Under the pieces are notes generated by a model. That model ran no database searches and was not told where the DNA came from. It saw nothing but the letters and a program-made list of their open reading frames with translations. From Paenibacillus_AA sp045062745 (GTDB lineage Bacteria; Bacillota; Bacilli; Paenibacillales; NBRC-103111): a stretch of DNA of 64,000 bases. Position numbers and translations under genes: made by a program. The stretch lies in the NCBI RefSeq assembly GCF_045062745.1, contig NZ_JBJGED010000034.1, forward strand, positions 10,439-74,438, written 5' to 3'. Below, one piece after another: positions 7,948-17,314 of this stretch (the first letter of the stretch is position 1; the number at the start of each line of letters is the position of its first letter).

Positions 7948-9069
7948 TTACGGGCCCAGCACTCGTACTCGGCTCCCGTCCAGAAGAGGCTCGCTGCTTT
8001 CCATAATGATGGATTCTTGAGAGAACAGCCCTTCGCCTAACGCGGCCACTTGCTCCGTTGATCCGGCTAGCGTCACTTCTCTGCGTTTGGCGTAGAAGGC
8101 GTTGCCTAACGGTCCCTTGCGTTCCTCTACCGTGTACACGTAGGTTCCGGCAGGATCGCTATGGACTGCGGCTTTGGAGAGCAGCAGCGTGCCGGGCTTT
8201 CCTGCGCGGACAACCTTCACCTCGGCTTGTTCTCCTCCCGTGAGCGACGCATCCTGAAGGGCCACCTTCATCCGAATCATCGGAACCGCTTCTTTCGCGA
8301 TAGCGTCGCCGGTTGCCGAAACGGTCAAGCCGGCTATTTGGCCGGACAAGGTGCGGTTATCCAGCCCGAGCAAGTGCGTCTCCATCGGATCTCCAATTTT
8401 GAATCCGGCAGCAAGGACGGATGGAAGCTGCAGTTCCAACTGATACCCTTGGGCCGTATTCTCCAGCCGAATGTCCGGATCGCCTGCGTTAGCGGACCCA
8501 CCCTCCTCGGCATTTACCGTTAATACTTTCCCGCTGAAAGGCGCCTTCAACCATTGATTCGCGCTCAGCTGGGCCTGCATCTCTTCGATCCGCAGCCGCT
8601 CGATGTCGATATCGAGCTTGGCGCTCTCCAGGGCGGTCTTGGCGGCCAGGATGCCCCCTTGCTCTCCGCTCTGTTCGGCCATGATATAAGCGTACTCCAG
8701 CTGCTGGATCGACAGCTGGAGCTTTTTCAACAACGCCTCCTCCGTTTCCAGCTGTCTCGAGGCATCCCGCGTATCGTACTCTACTAGATTCTCCCCTCTC
8801 TCGACCGTATCGCCCTCCTTTACAAGCACGCGTTTAACGATCCTACCCGCCTTTCCCGTAAGTTCCCGCACTTCCACCGGCTGAATGATCCCTTGACCGG
8901 TATACGTCTGATCCAGCTGACCCGGACCGGCCGTCTGCGTCTTTACCTTCGGCAATGTCATGGAGTACAACGTATTGCTGAGCAAGGTACTGCCTGCTAA
9001 GAGGACCAGCATGCAGCCCGAGATCCAATGAAGCCAACGTTTGCGGCTCCCGGTCTTCTCCTCATCCAT
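7948..9069 (-). CDS. HlyD/RND-type membrane fusion (periplasmic adaptor-like) protein
   Basis: 373 residues: one N-terminal membrane segment (~12-32), a biotinyl/lipoyl-like half (GKAGRIVKRVLVKEGDTVERG, ~70-105), a helical hairpin (~105-170), the second lipoyl half (APFSGKVLTVNAEEG) and beta-barrel regions to the end. Such proteins normally link an exporter (RND, MacB-type ABC or MFS) to the cell exterior. Here it is the last gene of a sugar-type ABC import operon, 35 bases after the second permease, with no exporter gene nearby. The ATG at 9069 has no strong ribosome binding site. Whether it works with these permeases or with an exporter elsewhere is open. Confidence 0.85.
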   Translation of the reverse strand: MDEEKTGSRKRWLHWISGCMLVLLAGSTLLSNTLYSMTLPKVKTQTAGPGQLDQTYTGQGIIQPVEVRELTGKAGRIVKRVLVKEGDTVERGENLVEYDTRDASRQLETEEALLKKLQLSIQQLEYAYIMAEQSGEQGGILAAKTALESAKLDIDIERLRIEEMQAQLSANQWLKAPFSGKVLTVNAEEGGSANAGDPDIRLENTAQGYQLELQLPSVLAAGFKIGDPMETHLLGLDNRTLSGQIAGLTVSATGDAIAKEAVPMIRMKVALQDASLTGGEQAEVKVVRAGKPGTLLLSKAAVHSDPAGTYVYTVEERKGPLGNAFYAKRREVTLAGSTEQVAALGEGLFSQESIIMESSEPLLDGSRVRVLGP

Positions 9070-9104
9070 CCGGATGTTCGCTTCGATGCGTCCCCGCCTC
9101 CTCT

Positions 9105-9977
9105 CTACCCCTTGATTCCGGAGAGCTGTACCCCTTCAATGAACTGCGCTTGAGCGTAGAGGTACACCAAGATCATGGGACTCATATAGAGCACCGAGGC
9201 GGCGAAGACGACGCCTCGCGCTTCTTGGCCGAGCTGCGCCAGATAGAGAGACAACGGCTGCAGGACGGCGTCCTGCAGGAAAATTAGCGGCTGCTCGACC
9301 ATATTCCAGTAATCGACGAACAGCAGCACGGCGAGTGCGGCGAGTCCCGGCCGTACGAGCGGCAGAATGATCCGGACGAATATCGTGAGGTGGCCGGCTC
9401 CGTCCATCTGGGCGGCTTCCGACAGCGCCCCCGGAATCTGGCTCATGAATTGACGCAGCATGAAAACGCCGAACGCGCCGAAGATGCCCGGCAGGATGAT
9501 TGCGGCTCTCGTATTCAAGAGCTCCAGCTTGTCCAAAACGATATAGTTCGGGACCAACGTCACCTGGAAAGGCATAAGCATCGTCAATAAATAGCATAAA
9601 AACCAGGTCTCCCTTCCCCGAAAGCGTAGTTTGGCGAAAGCATACGCCGCTAGCGACCCGACCAGCATTTGCCCCAGCAGGATGGGTGCGACCAGTCCCG
9701 CCGAATTCCAGAACATCCGCAGGAATTTCGGATTTCGTACCAGCACTTCCGCATATTGATCCAAGGTGACCCAATCCGGAATCCATTTCAGATTCGCGAA
9801 TGCCGGTTGTGCCCCGGCGGCCACATTCGCCATTTTGCCGACCGGATCATAATTCAGCTCGATCTCCTGCTCTGTCATCAGCGAATTCGTGACGGTGAGC
9901 ACAATGGGCCCGAGCGTCAACAAGGCCGCGATAGCTAGAACGGCCGTCACGCTTAGAGCGGGAATCCGTCTGAACAT
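9105..9977 (-). CDS. Carbohydrate ABC transporter permease (MalG-like)
   Basis: 290 residues, about six membrane segments. The EAA loop that contacts the ATPase is visible in EAAQMDGAGHLTIFVRIILP, in the place expected for the MalG/CUT1 type. GAGGAGGGG precedes the ATG. It follows the MalF-like gene by 15 bases. No ATPase gene is in the operon; many Gram-positive CUT1 importers use a shared MsmX/UgpC-type ATPase encoded elsewhere. Confidence 0.9.
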   Translation of the reverse strand: MFRRIPALSVTAVLAIAALLTLGPIVLTVTNSLMTEQEIELNYDPVGKMANVAAGAQPAFANLKWIPDWVTLDQYAEVLVRNPKFLRMFWNSAGLVAPILLGQMLVGSLAAYAFAKLRFRGRETWFLCYLLTMLMPFQVTLVPNYIVLDKLELLNTRAAIILPGIFGAFGVFMLRQFMSQIPGALSEAAQMDGAGHLTIFVRIILPLVRPGLAALAVLLFVDYWNMVEQPLIFLQDAVLQPLSLYLAQLGQEARGVVFAASVLYMSPMILVYLYAQAQFIEGVQLSGIKG

Positions 9978-9992
9978 CGCCGTCCCCTCCTC

Positions 9993-10874
9993 TCATTCCA
10001 TGAAGCTTTGGAACCGGCGTTCCACGGCCAGCAGGACGAACACCAGACTCAGGATACATACGACCATTAGGGTGGCTGCGGCCGTCAGCTTTTGGATATC
10101 CAGCGTGAAGAACATATTGTTCATGTAGTGCTGCAGCATATAGATCCGGTCATACGGGTAATCGCCGGCGAGCAGATAGGTCTCGCGGAACACCTTGAAC
10201 GAATTCAGAATCGAGATCAGCACGACGAAGACCATCGTAGGGGTCGAATAAACCAGCGTGATGTGGTATAGCTGGCGAAGCCGGCCCGCCCCCTCGATCC
10301 TCGCCGTCTCATAGTACGAGACGGGAATCGACTGAAGTCCGGCCAGGAACAAGATCATGTCGTAGCCGATGTTTTTCCAAATGTACAGAACGGCTAGCAC
10401 CCCCATCGCCCCATCGGATTGCAGCCAATCGATGCGTTTCCCGTAATGGCTGTTCCACCAGGCGTTCACGGCGCCGTTCCAATCAAAGAAGATTTGCCAA
10501 ACCATAATGATCGAGGCTACCGGCACGACCAACGGCAGGATAAACGACGTCTGCAGCCATTTCCGCAGCATCAGCTGCCGGTTCAAGAGCATCGCCAGGC
10601 TCAAAGACAATAGCACCAGCAGCGGGACGCTCACACCGGTGAAAAACAGCGTATTAAGGGCCGCCTTGTGGAACGACCTGCTGGCGAGCAGCGCCGCGTA
10701 ATTGTCGAAGCCTACGAACTGGCCGCCAATCGTGGAATCGGTGAACGAATACAAGAGCCCCATCCCGAATGGGAGGATGTAGAACAAGAGGAACCCGGCT
10801 GCGCTGGGGGCCAAGAAGAGCCAAGCGGCCGCCCCGTCCTTCCCCAGCCAAGCCGGCCTTCGCAGCTTATTCAT
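9993..10874 (-). CDS. Carbohydrate ABC transporter permease (MalF-like)
   Basis: 293 residues with six predicted membrane segments; FLLFYILPFGMGLLYSF opens the first. The EAA-like loop is ETARIEGAGRLRQLYHITL. Its start overlaps the end of the binding-protein gene by eight bases, so translation is coupled. With the MalG-like partner it forms the channel of a CUT1 sugar importer. Confidence 0.9.
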   Translation of the reverse strand: MNKLRRPAWLGKDGAAAWLFLAPSAAGFLLFYILPFGMGLLYSFTDSTIGGQFVGFDNYAALLASRSFHKAALNTLFFTGVSVPLLVLLSLSLAMLLNRQLMLRKWLQTSFILPLVVPVASIIMVWQIFFDWNGAVNAWWNSHYGKRIDWLQSDGAMGVLAVLYIWKNIGYDMILFLAGLQSIPVSYYETARIEGAGRLRQLYHITLVYSTPTMVFVVLISILNSFKVFRETYLLAGDYPYDRIYMLQHYMNNMFFTLDIQKLTAAATLMVVCILSLVFVLLAVERRFQSFME

Positions 10875-12291
10875 TCAAGTACGTCGTAACCTTGTTCTGA
10901 ATCAGCTTCGCCACGTCGCTCGCCGGTTTCTGGCCGCTGAAGAACGCTTGGCTCTCCTTCAGGACGATCTCTTCGATCTTGGTCGGCTGGAACGCTACCG
11001 GATGGACGGATTCCGACAAGTAGCCTTCGAGCTGCTGCAGCTGGGCGGGATCGACGGGGATCGACGCTCCGTGCAGAGGACCCAGCTCATAGGTTTTGAC
11101 CGTGCCGCTGCTCAGGAGCTGCTGCACTTGCTTCTGATACACCTTCTTGTTGATCGGGAAGCCGGCCCGCTCCGGCGCAGGCTGCACTTCCTCCGACATC
11201 AGATACTGGAGAAAAGCCCAGGCTTCCTGTTTCACCGGTGATTTCTCGTTGATTCCGACGCTCAGGTAAGGGTAGAAATAGCCACCGGCTTTCGTTCCTT
11301 CTGCTCTAGGCTTGGCATACAACCTGGATTGTTTACCTGTTTCTTTCATCGACACGAGATAATCCCAAGCCGAATTGATATTTCTGGGCGTGAAGTAGGC
11401 CCCACCGCGTTGCGCGGCGAAAACTCCATCATCGTACATCCGTTTCACCATCTGCATCATTTCGGTGAAAGCGGCCGTCTCGAAGTTGGCCTTCCGTATT
11501 TCTTCGTCCACGAAGCGGGTATAGTTTTCCTTCACCATTTCGCTCAGCAACGCTTGCATCGCTTCTGTGCCCTGTGCGGGCATGATTCCAGCCGAAGTGG
11601 GGGCCTCGCTTTTGAGCGGCCCTGTTTGATTCAATTGCTTGAGCGTCTCGGCGTACGTCTCCCATGTCCACGTCTTATCGTCGAATTGCACGCCCGTCGG
11701 CTGGATCGCCCCTTCATTCCCGATCAGCACGTTCAGGAAGAACGAGATCGGCATCCCGTACAACCCGCCGTTCGTCTGGCTGTTCTCCAGAATGTTGTTG
11801 AAATAATCGCCCCGGATGAACCCGGGATCTTTCTTCAGCAGCCCGCTGAGATCGGTCAGCAGGTGCTGGCCCACATACTTTTCGCTCGGCAGGACGTCCA
11901 GGGTGAGCATGTCGGGGCCTTTGCCGGACAACATGGCGGTGTTCGTCGAAGTAATATATTTCTCCATTTCCGCTTCCAGCTGCGCATCGTCCGCATTCAC
12001 TTCCTTCAACTCGATGGTGATGTTCGGGTGGGCCGCCTCATAGCTCCGCTTGGCCTGCTGCAGTCGTTCGTTCGGGAAAAAGGTGGAGAACACGATGGTC
12101 GCCTTCCCGCCATTCCCCGAACTCTCGGGAGCGGTCCCCGTCTGGACGGGAGCGAGCGTCTCGCCCGCCTGTCCCGTATCCGTCCCGGCGGTTCCTTGCG
12201 GATTGCCGCCCGAGGGACTGGAGCTGCAAGCCGACATCCCGATCATGGCCAAGCTCAAGCCGAGTCCCAGCCAAATTTTCGTTTGTTTCAT
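10867..12291 (-). CDS. Lipoprotein extracellular solute-binding protein (family 1)
   Basis: 474 residues with a lipoprotein signal peptide (hydrophobic LGLSLAMIGMSAC; lipidated Cys at ~22) and a Ser/Gly/Thr-rich linker to ~65. The mature part starts ATIVFSTFFPNERLQQAKRSYE and continues as a family-1 sugar-binding protein (GLYGMPISFFLNVLIGN; YPYLSVGINEKSPVKQEAW). It captures a sugar or oligosaccharide outside the membrane for the two permeases encoded directly after it. A TTGACA box lies upstream (12374-12379 on the minus strand) but I see no convincing -10 box. Confidence 0.9.
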   Translation of the reverse strand: MKQTKIWLGLGLSLAMIGMSACSSSPSGGNPQGTAGTDTGQAGETLAPVQTGTAPESSGNGGKATIVFSTFFPNERLQQAKRSYEAAHPNITIELKEVNADDAQLEAEMEKYITSTNTAMLSGKGPDMLTLDVLPSEKYVGQHLLTDLSGLLKKDPGFIRGDYFNNILENSQTNGGLYGMPISFFLNVLIGNEGAIQPTGVQFDDKTWTWETYAETLKQLNQTGPLKSEAPTSAGIMPAQGTEAMQALLSEMVKENYTRFVDEEIRKANFETAAFTEMMQMVKRMYDDGVFAAQRGGAYFTPRNINSAWDYLVSMKETGKQSRLYAKPRAEGTKAGGYFYPYLSVGINEKSPVKQEAWAFLQYLMSEEVQPAPERAGFPINKKVYQKQVQQLLSSGTVKTYELGPLHGASIPVDPAQLQQLEGYLSESVHPVAFQPTKIEEIVLKESQAFFSGQKPASDVAKLIQNKVTTYLNE

Positions 12292-12432
12292 CCTTTCTCT
12301 CCATCCTTATCCAATAGATTGGGGTGCCGTCTATTCCACTGTAAGCTATGGATGTGGCAGTCCCTTCTCCAAGTTGTCAACTAAATGTGTCCGAACGGGT
12401 GGACCATCGGACCCGGGCTTTCACCGGATATA

Positions 12433-12468
12433 CAAAAAGACCAGCCCGCATTTCTGCAGGCTGATCTT
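12433..12468 (-). terminator. Terminator after the second binding-protein gene
   Basis: On the minus strand AGATCAGCCTGCA and TGCGGGCTGGTCT pair around GAAA and run into TTTTT. It separates the 18.3-12.5 kb operon from the ABC importer operon that follows in the same direction. Confidence 0.85.
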
Positions 12469-12503
12469 AAGTTCCTAATTGCATTCTCGGCTAAAGGCAC
12501 CGA

Positions 12504-14138
12504 TTAGTTAGCGGACTTAAACTTAATGTCCTTCTTCAACGCGGCCCCGATTTGCTGCGCATAACCCTCGAACAACTCTTTGCCGTGATATTTTGGGCCC
12601 ATCAGCTCTTCGCGGTACTTCGGCCAATTGGAGGAATCCTTCTCCTCAAGCAACACCTTCGCTTGGTAAATGTACAGCTGCTTCCGGAACCCCGCCAGGT
12701 CATACCCTTCAACAGGTGACACGTTCGTTCCTAGATCGGAATATTTGTAAGTCCGAAGCTGCTCCAAAATTTTACGGTCGCGGTCGGTTTCGTCCGAATT
12801 CACCAGCTCCAACCCGAGAGCCAGCGGCGAGAGGCTGATTTTGCCGAAGACGGCAGCGTAAATTTCGTTATAGCCATTTTTATCGGTGAAATCCTTCTTA
12901 TAGGCGGCGGCATCTACAATGATTTTTTTGCCGTCGCGTTTGTAGTGCGTCCCTTCCACACCATAGTGGGTCAACAGAAAGCCTTCTTCGCTCGCCAGCC
13001 AATCCAGAATTTCAATCGTCCGCTTCACTTTTTTCTCATCCGATTTGGCACTGATCATGAACGGGGTGCTCGGCAGCGCTGCATAGCTCATAAAGTTGTT
13101 CGGCGCTATGTTGAACGGCACGAACTCCGCGGCCACTCCGGTTACGTCCCTCGTTTTTTTCTGTACGCTGTTGGGCGCGTTTTCGAACACAGCATCGCGC
13201 GCGGTCGAGTAGAAGATCCCGGCTTTCCCCTGCTGAACCTTATCCAGGTGCTGCGGGCTCTTTTGCAAATACCAGTTCGGATCCACAACCTTCATGTCGA
13301 TCAACTTGCGGATATCCTCATATACGGCGGATGCGCGAATATCGCTGCCCGAATCGATAAATTGATTATTGGCATCGACGTAAAAGCCGGGATTCAAGTT
13401 ATGCTTCAGCCATGCCGGAAAATCCTTAGGAATAGCGGCTCCGCCGGCGGCGGCCGTAATGCCGTACGTATCGTTTTTCCCGTTCCCATCCGGATCATTG
13501 AATGTAAACGCTCTCGCAACGGCGACGAATTCGTCGTAATTGGTTGGAACCTTCAGATTTAAGCTGGGGTCTTTTTTATTTAAAGCATCGATCCAGTCTT
13601 TTCTCACATAGTGGGACAGAAACTGCTCGCGGTCAAAGAGAATCGGCGCTCTCATGAAAACGTTCTGAACCTGAAATCGCTGCATTTCGGTTTCGCTGAT
13701 CCAATACTTGTAATAGTTCGGCATCGTTTGCGGCGATACGTATTTCGTCAGATCGGCCGTTATTTTATCGATAATGTACTTATTCGATTCGGCTCCGCCC
13801 GACTGGAACATATCCGGGACGTCGCCTGAAGAAAGACGAAGGTTCAGCTTTGTTTGAAAATCGTTTAGGTTCGAAATGTAATCGATCTTCAGATCGACGT
13901 TGAACTTTTCTTGGATTTTCTTCAAGATAATATCCTGGCTCTTATCGGCAAGAAGATCCTTGTTGGCCGGAGCGATAATCATAAAGTTGAGCGAAAGCTT
14001 TTCTTTCGTCTCGGGCGCCGGCTTCGCGCTGCTGCCGTTATTCGGAGCGTCTGCAGGCGGCACCTCGCTTTTCCCGCATGCCGCAAGCACCAAAGCGGAT
14101 GTCAGCGACAGAGCGACGATCTGATTCAATCTCTTCAT
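12504..14138 (-). CDS. Lipoprotein extracellular solute-binding protein (large, LipO-like type)
   Basis: 544 residues with a clear lipobox (SALVLAAC; Cys at ~21). The mature part (LNFMIIAPANKDLLADKSQD, DLKIDYISNLNDFQTKLNL, GDVPDMFQSGG, DPDGNGKNDTYGITAA) matches the large binding proteins common in Paenibacillus that capture polysaccharide breakdown products. DPDGNGKNDTYG is a calcium-binding-like loop seen in this group. It is the last gene of the leftward operon, 33 bases after the propeller gene. No permease genes are in the operon; it may feed the permeases at 9.1-10.9 kb or others elsewhere. Confidence 0.9.
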   Translation of the reverse strand: MKRLNQIVALSLTSALVLAACGKSEVPPADAPNNGSSAKPAPETKEKLSLNFMIIAPANKDLLADKSQDIILKKIQEKFNVDLKIDYISNLNDFQTKLNLRLSSGDVPDMFQSGGAESNKYIIDKITADLTKYVSPQTMPNYYKYWISETEMQRFQVQNVFMRAPILFDREQFLSHYVRKDWIDALNKKDPSLNLKVPTNYDEFVAVARAFTFNDPDGNGKNDTYGITAAAGGAAIPKDFPAWLKHNLNPGFYVDANNQFIDSGSDIRASAVYEDIRKLIDMKVVDPNWYLQKSPQHLDKVQQGKAGIFYSTARDAVFENAPNSVQKKTRDVTGVAAEFVPFNIAPNNFMSYAALPSTPFMISAKSDEKKVKRTIEILDWLASEEGFLLTHYGVEGTHYKRDGKKIIVDAAAYKKDFTDKNGYNEIYAAVFGKISLSPLALGLELVNSDETDRDRKILEQLRTYKYSDLGTNVSPVEGYDLAGFRKQLYIYQAKVLLEEKDSSNWPKYREELMGPKYHGKELFEGYAQQIGAALKKDIKFKSAN

Positions 14139-14171
14139 TTTACAGCCCCCTAAGATAGAAGTTATTCCATG

Positions 14172-17100
14172 CTAGCTTCCCAACAAGCTTTGCACGTCGA
14201 TACCCAATGGATCTCTTGCATCCTGTGTCAGCTGGCCGGACATGGCCGGGTTCACCAAATGCTTGTGGAAATCCACCAGATGCTTGACGGCTTTTTCCTT
14301 CTCCCCTTGATCCAGGAAGAAGCGCGCTTGCTTTAACGCATTCTCGAGCTGGCTCGCCGGTGCCGTCTGGATCTTTCCGGCTTGAATGAATGCATGCAGC
14401 TCTTGCTGCAGCGAGTCCGGCGTCACCGTAACGGAAACGGGGATCCGATTGGTTTCGAATGTGCTTCCTTCAATGGCAATTCTCGCCCAGACCTCCGCCG
14501 TTCCCGGGTTTTTGGCAACCAACCTGCCGTTTTCGAAGAAAACGATGGAAGCATCGCTGCTGAAATATTCCGGGCTTCTACGCTCCAGCTTCTGGATGGC
14601 GCGGTTCTTTTCCAATAGTCCCGTGATCGACGGATTCGCCGTCGCGCCTCTCGTCAGGCTTGTTGCCGATAAGTCGAGCTTCGCGCCAATAGGGCTTACC
14701 GCTACGCCTGGAATCGTTATCCGAAGCAAATCGGTATCCTCCGTCAGATAAAACCGTCCGAAATCGTCCTGCCCGAGCTTATTGGTTTTGCCTGATTTTC
14801 GAATCACTTGCTTTTGCTTCGTGACGGCGTCAATGACGAAAAACTGACCGGCCTGGGAGCCATAAACGTTGCCGTCGGTTCCGACTTGGAACTCGGCATC
14901 CCGCCATACCGCGCTGGTATAAGAGCGGGACATGAGATTTTGTCTATGCACCACTGCTTTGGTTTCGGGATTAAAGATAAACAGATCGCCTTCCGCTGAG
15001 CCCCAAATGTTGCCGTCCGGTCCGACAATCAGCTCGGTAATCCCTTTCTTGCCGGGAACCGGAACCATTTCAAACACCTTTTCTTTTTTCACCGGGTCCC
15101 AAATAAACAGCTTCGCTTCCGTTTCGGTCGGGTTGATGCCCAGTCCGCCCCATACGTTCGAGCCGGCATAGATGAGACCGTCCTTGTACGTAACGGCCGT
15201 TACGCTTTGATTCGGAATGACATTGTGATAAACTTCCCGCTCGTGCGACTCCAAATCGTAGATCACCAGGGCACCGCCAAGATATCCGTACTTCGGAACG
15301 GTTCCAATGACGAGCTTGCCCTCATTCGGCATGATCGTTCCCGCAAGCCCACGGTCCTGAAGACCCACATCGGACGCGGTGAACAAAAATCTCGGATTCG
15401 GCGCCGTCGGACTCTGCATATCCCAAGGCAGCGACTGATCATATTCGTAGACGCGCATACCGGTATAAGTCACATAATAGATTTTATCCTTGTAGCTATA
15501 AATTTTATCGGCTTGCGTACCCGGTACGGTCTGTTCTTTCCCGACGGTCGTTTTGGAATATTCTTGCTTGATGCTGGTTACGGGGTCGTACATCGCCACG
15601 CCGCCTACCAGGAAAGCGCTCGTATGCATAACTCCGTCAAGTCCTTTTGAAACGGTATGCAAGCCGCTAGGTTCCCCGGCGATCGGCAGGAATCCATTTT
15701 TCACTTTTCCGGTAGAGGGGTTGTATTTGAATAACCGGCCTTCCATAACTCCTACTAGGGAATAGCCTGGAAACTCCGGATCGGACAGCTGTGCAAAGGT
15801 GAAGCCGTTAGCGTCCGCCAGCGTATCGATTCCCAGCATTTGATACTCCTTCGAATCGAAATCGTAATAGCCGAGCTCCGATGCGGCCGTAAAGTATACC
15901 CTGTTCTCATCGGGGGACTTGGGCGAAATGAGTCTGGATGTGATCTGAGCGTCCGTCTCCTCAAACACGCCGGTCTTGAGATCCAGCGCCAGCGTCGCTC
16001 CTGGAGAAAGTCTCATGAACATCTTATCCTGGACGACCTTCATATCCCAGACGAACTGGGCGGACGCGAATTTTTCGGGAATCGCAATTTCGGACTTTTC
16101 CCCGGTGTCCCGGTCGTAACGGATGACATGAGCATGGGAGCCGATGCCGAAATAATAATCGTTTCGCAGCTCGTCGTAAGCAACCGAGTAGGCATAGAAC
16201 TCCTCCGGAGTCGCACGGCCCATATTGATCAGCTCTCCGGTAACTGTGTTGTATTCGAAGGTTTCGTTGCGGTTATAAGTTCCGCCGATCAGAATGCCCT
16301 CCGGTCCGTTTTTTAGGTCGAACATGGCGGAGCCTGGCAGCTTTTTAACGAAATGAACCTTGTCTTCGCCCGGAATATACTTGAACAGATTGGTCGGAGT
16401 TCCGGCTATGTACACCGTTCCATCAGGCTGAACCGCAAGACCGCGCAGATGCTCGCCTTTATAATAGGTGCTGCCTATCGTGTCCTCTACCGTGATTTGC
16501 TTGAGTACCGTTTCCGACTCCACATCGATGACGAGCAGCTTCGCCGGGATTCCCGATAAGGTCGCGTATGCGAGCGTTCGGCCGGACGGCTCGCGATGAA
16601 ACACCGCCCGCGAGATATCCACGTTGTGTACGAACTGTCCCAGGTTCGTTAATTCGTAAGGAATGTTTGAATCCTCAACCAGACTTAAATGCATATCGTC
16701 CACAATCGCAGATCCTTTCCCGCTATTTTGGCTATACACCAGAACTCTGGCGACGGTGGCCGTTTCCGCCGCATCCGCTTCAACCATAAACTCCGTCCAT
16801 GCCGATGCAGGCGTTAGCTGAACGAATTTGTTCGTAAGCGAGGCGTTGACCACATTGTCAGCGGCGCTTGTATAAGTGCGGATCCCTACATAAACCGTCC
16901 CTGTCGTTTGAATGGCTTTAAACCGGAGCAGCAGCGAATCGCCGCCGTTAATTTCCACCGGGTCGCTGTAAGCGACGACTGCGGTCGAAGTGGATTGATC
17001 CCCGACGATCAAACTGTTATTTCCCTCTGCGCTAAGAGCATCGGTTACTTCCATCGTGATGCCCGCCGCTTTCGTCCGGAGATTCCAGCCCGGGATAGGC

Positions 17101-17258
17101 CGATCGCTGTCTCCCTCCATCTCAAAGCTGGGATTGAGCAGCAGGTTCGGCCCCGCCGCCTGCACGATCCTGCCAGATGAGCCTCCAGCCCAAACGGGGG
17201 ATAGCAAACATAGTGCCAGCATCACTTTTACCGCAATGGACCATCGTTTTACTTTCAT
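14172..17258 (-). CDS. Secreted propeller/Ig-like/FIMAH protein (paralogue 1)
   Basis: About 1028 residues from ATG 17258, nine bases after GGAGG (an ATG at 17264 is too close). A signal peptide ends near VQA-AG (~35). Residues ~36-205 form a beta-sandwich of carbohydrate-binding type (LLLNPSFEMEGD to AIVDDMHLSL). From ~205 to 840 I count about thirteen blade-like repeats such as GILIGGTYNRNETFEYNT, YYFGIGSHAHVIRYD and NIWGSAEGDLFIFNPET, consistent with two propellers in tandem. An Ig-like Big domain (NPGTAEVWARI) and a helical FIMAH domain (KAVKHLVDFHKHLVNPA) complete it. The propeller half is clearly homologous to the protein at 21.7-24.8 kb. It may bind or cleave a polysaccharide; no catalytic residues are recognised. 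Confidence 0.8.
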   Translation of the reverse strand: MKVKRWSIAVKVMLALCLLSPVWAGGSSGRIVQAAGPNLLLNPSFEMEGDSDRPIPGWNLRTKAAGITMEVTDALSAEGNNSLIVGDQSTSTAVVAYSDPVEINGGDSLLLRFKAIQTTGTVYVGIRTYTSAADNVVNASLTNKFVQLTPASAWTEFMVEADAAETATVARVLVYSQNSGKGSAIVDDMHLSLVEDSNIPYELTNLGQFVHNVDISRAVFHREPSGRTLAYATLSGIPAKLLVIDVESETVLKQITVEDTIGSTYYKGEHLRGLAVQPDGTVYIAGTPTNLFKYIPGEDKVHFVKKLPGSAMFDLKNGPEGILIGGTYNRNETFEYNTVTGELINMGRATPEEFYAYSVAYDELRNDYYFGIGSHAHVIRYDRDTGEKSEIAIPEKFASAQFVWDMKVVQDKMFMRLSPGATLALDLKTGVFEETDAQITSRLISPKSPDENRVYFTAASELGYYDFDSKEYQMLGIDTLADANGFTFAQLSDPEFPGYSLVGVMEGRLFKYNPSTGKVKNGFLPIAGEPSGLHTVSKGLDGVMHTSAFLVGGVAMYDPVTSIKQEYSKTTVGKEQTVPGTQADKIYSYKDKIYYVTYTGMRVYEYDQSLPWDMQSPTAPNPRFLFTASDVGLQDRGLAGTIMPNEGKLVIGTVPKYGYLGGALVIYDLESHEREVYHNVIPNQSVTAVTYKDGLIYAGSNVWGGLGINPTETEAKLFIWDPVKKEKVFEMVPVPGKKGITELIVGPDGNIWGSAEGDLFIFNPETKAVVHRQNLMSRSYTSAVWRDAEFQVGTDGNVYGSQAGQFFVIDAVTKQKQVIRKSGKTNKLGQDDFGRFYLTEDTDLLRITIPGVAVSPIGAKLDLSATSLTRGATANPSITGLLEKNRAIQKLERRSPEYFSSDASIVFFENGRLVAKNPGTAEVWARIAIEGSTFETNRIPVSVTVTPDSLQQELHAFIQAGKIQTAPASQLENALKQARFFLDQGEKEKAVKHLVDFHKHLVNPAMSGQLTQDARDPLGIDVQSLLGS

Positions 17259-17314
17259 CGTCATTAACCTCCATCATTCCGGATGATTGAGTCTGCCTGC
17301 CGAAAGTCGATGAA

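Noticed and set aside
9105..10874. Missing ATPase as evidence for a non-functional importer
   Set aside because: Many Gram-positive CUT1 sugar importers share one ATPase (MsmX/UgpC type) encoded elsewhere.
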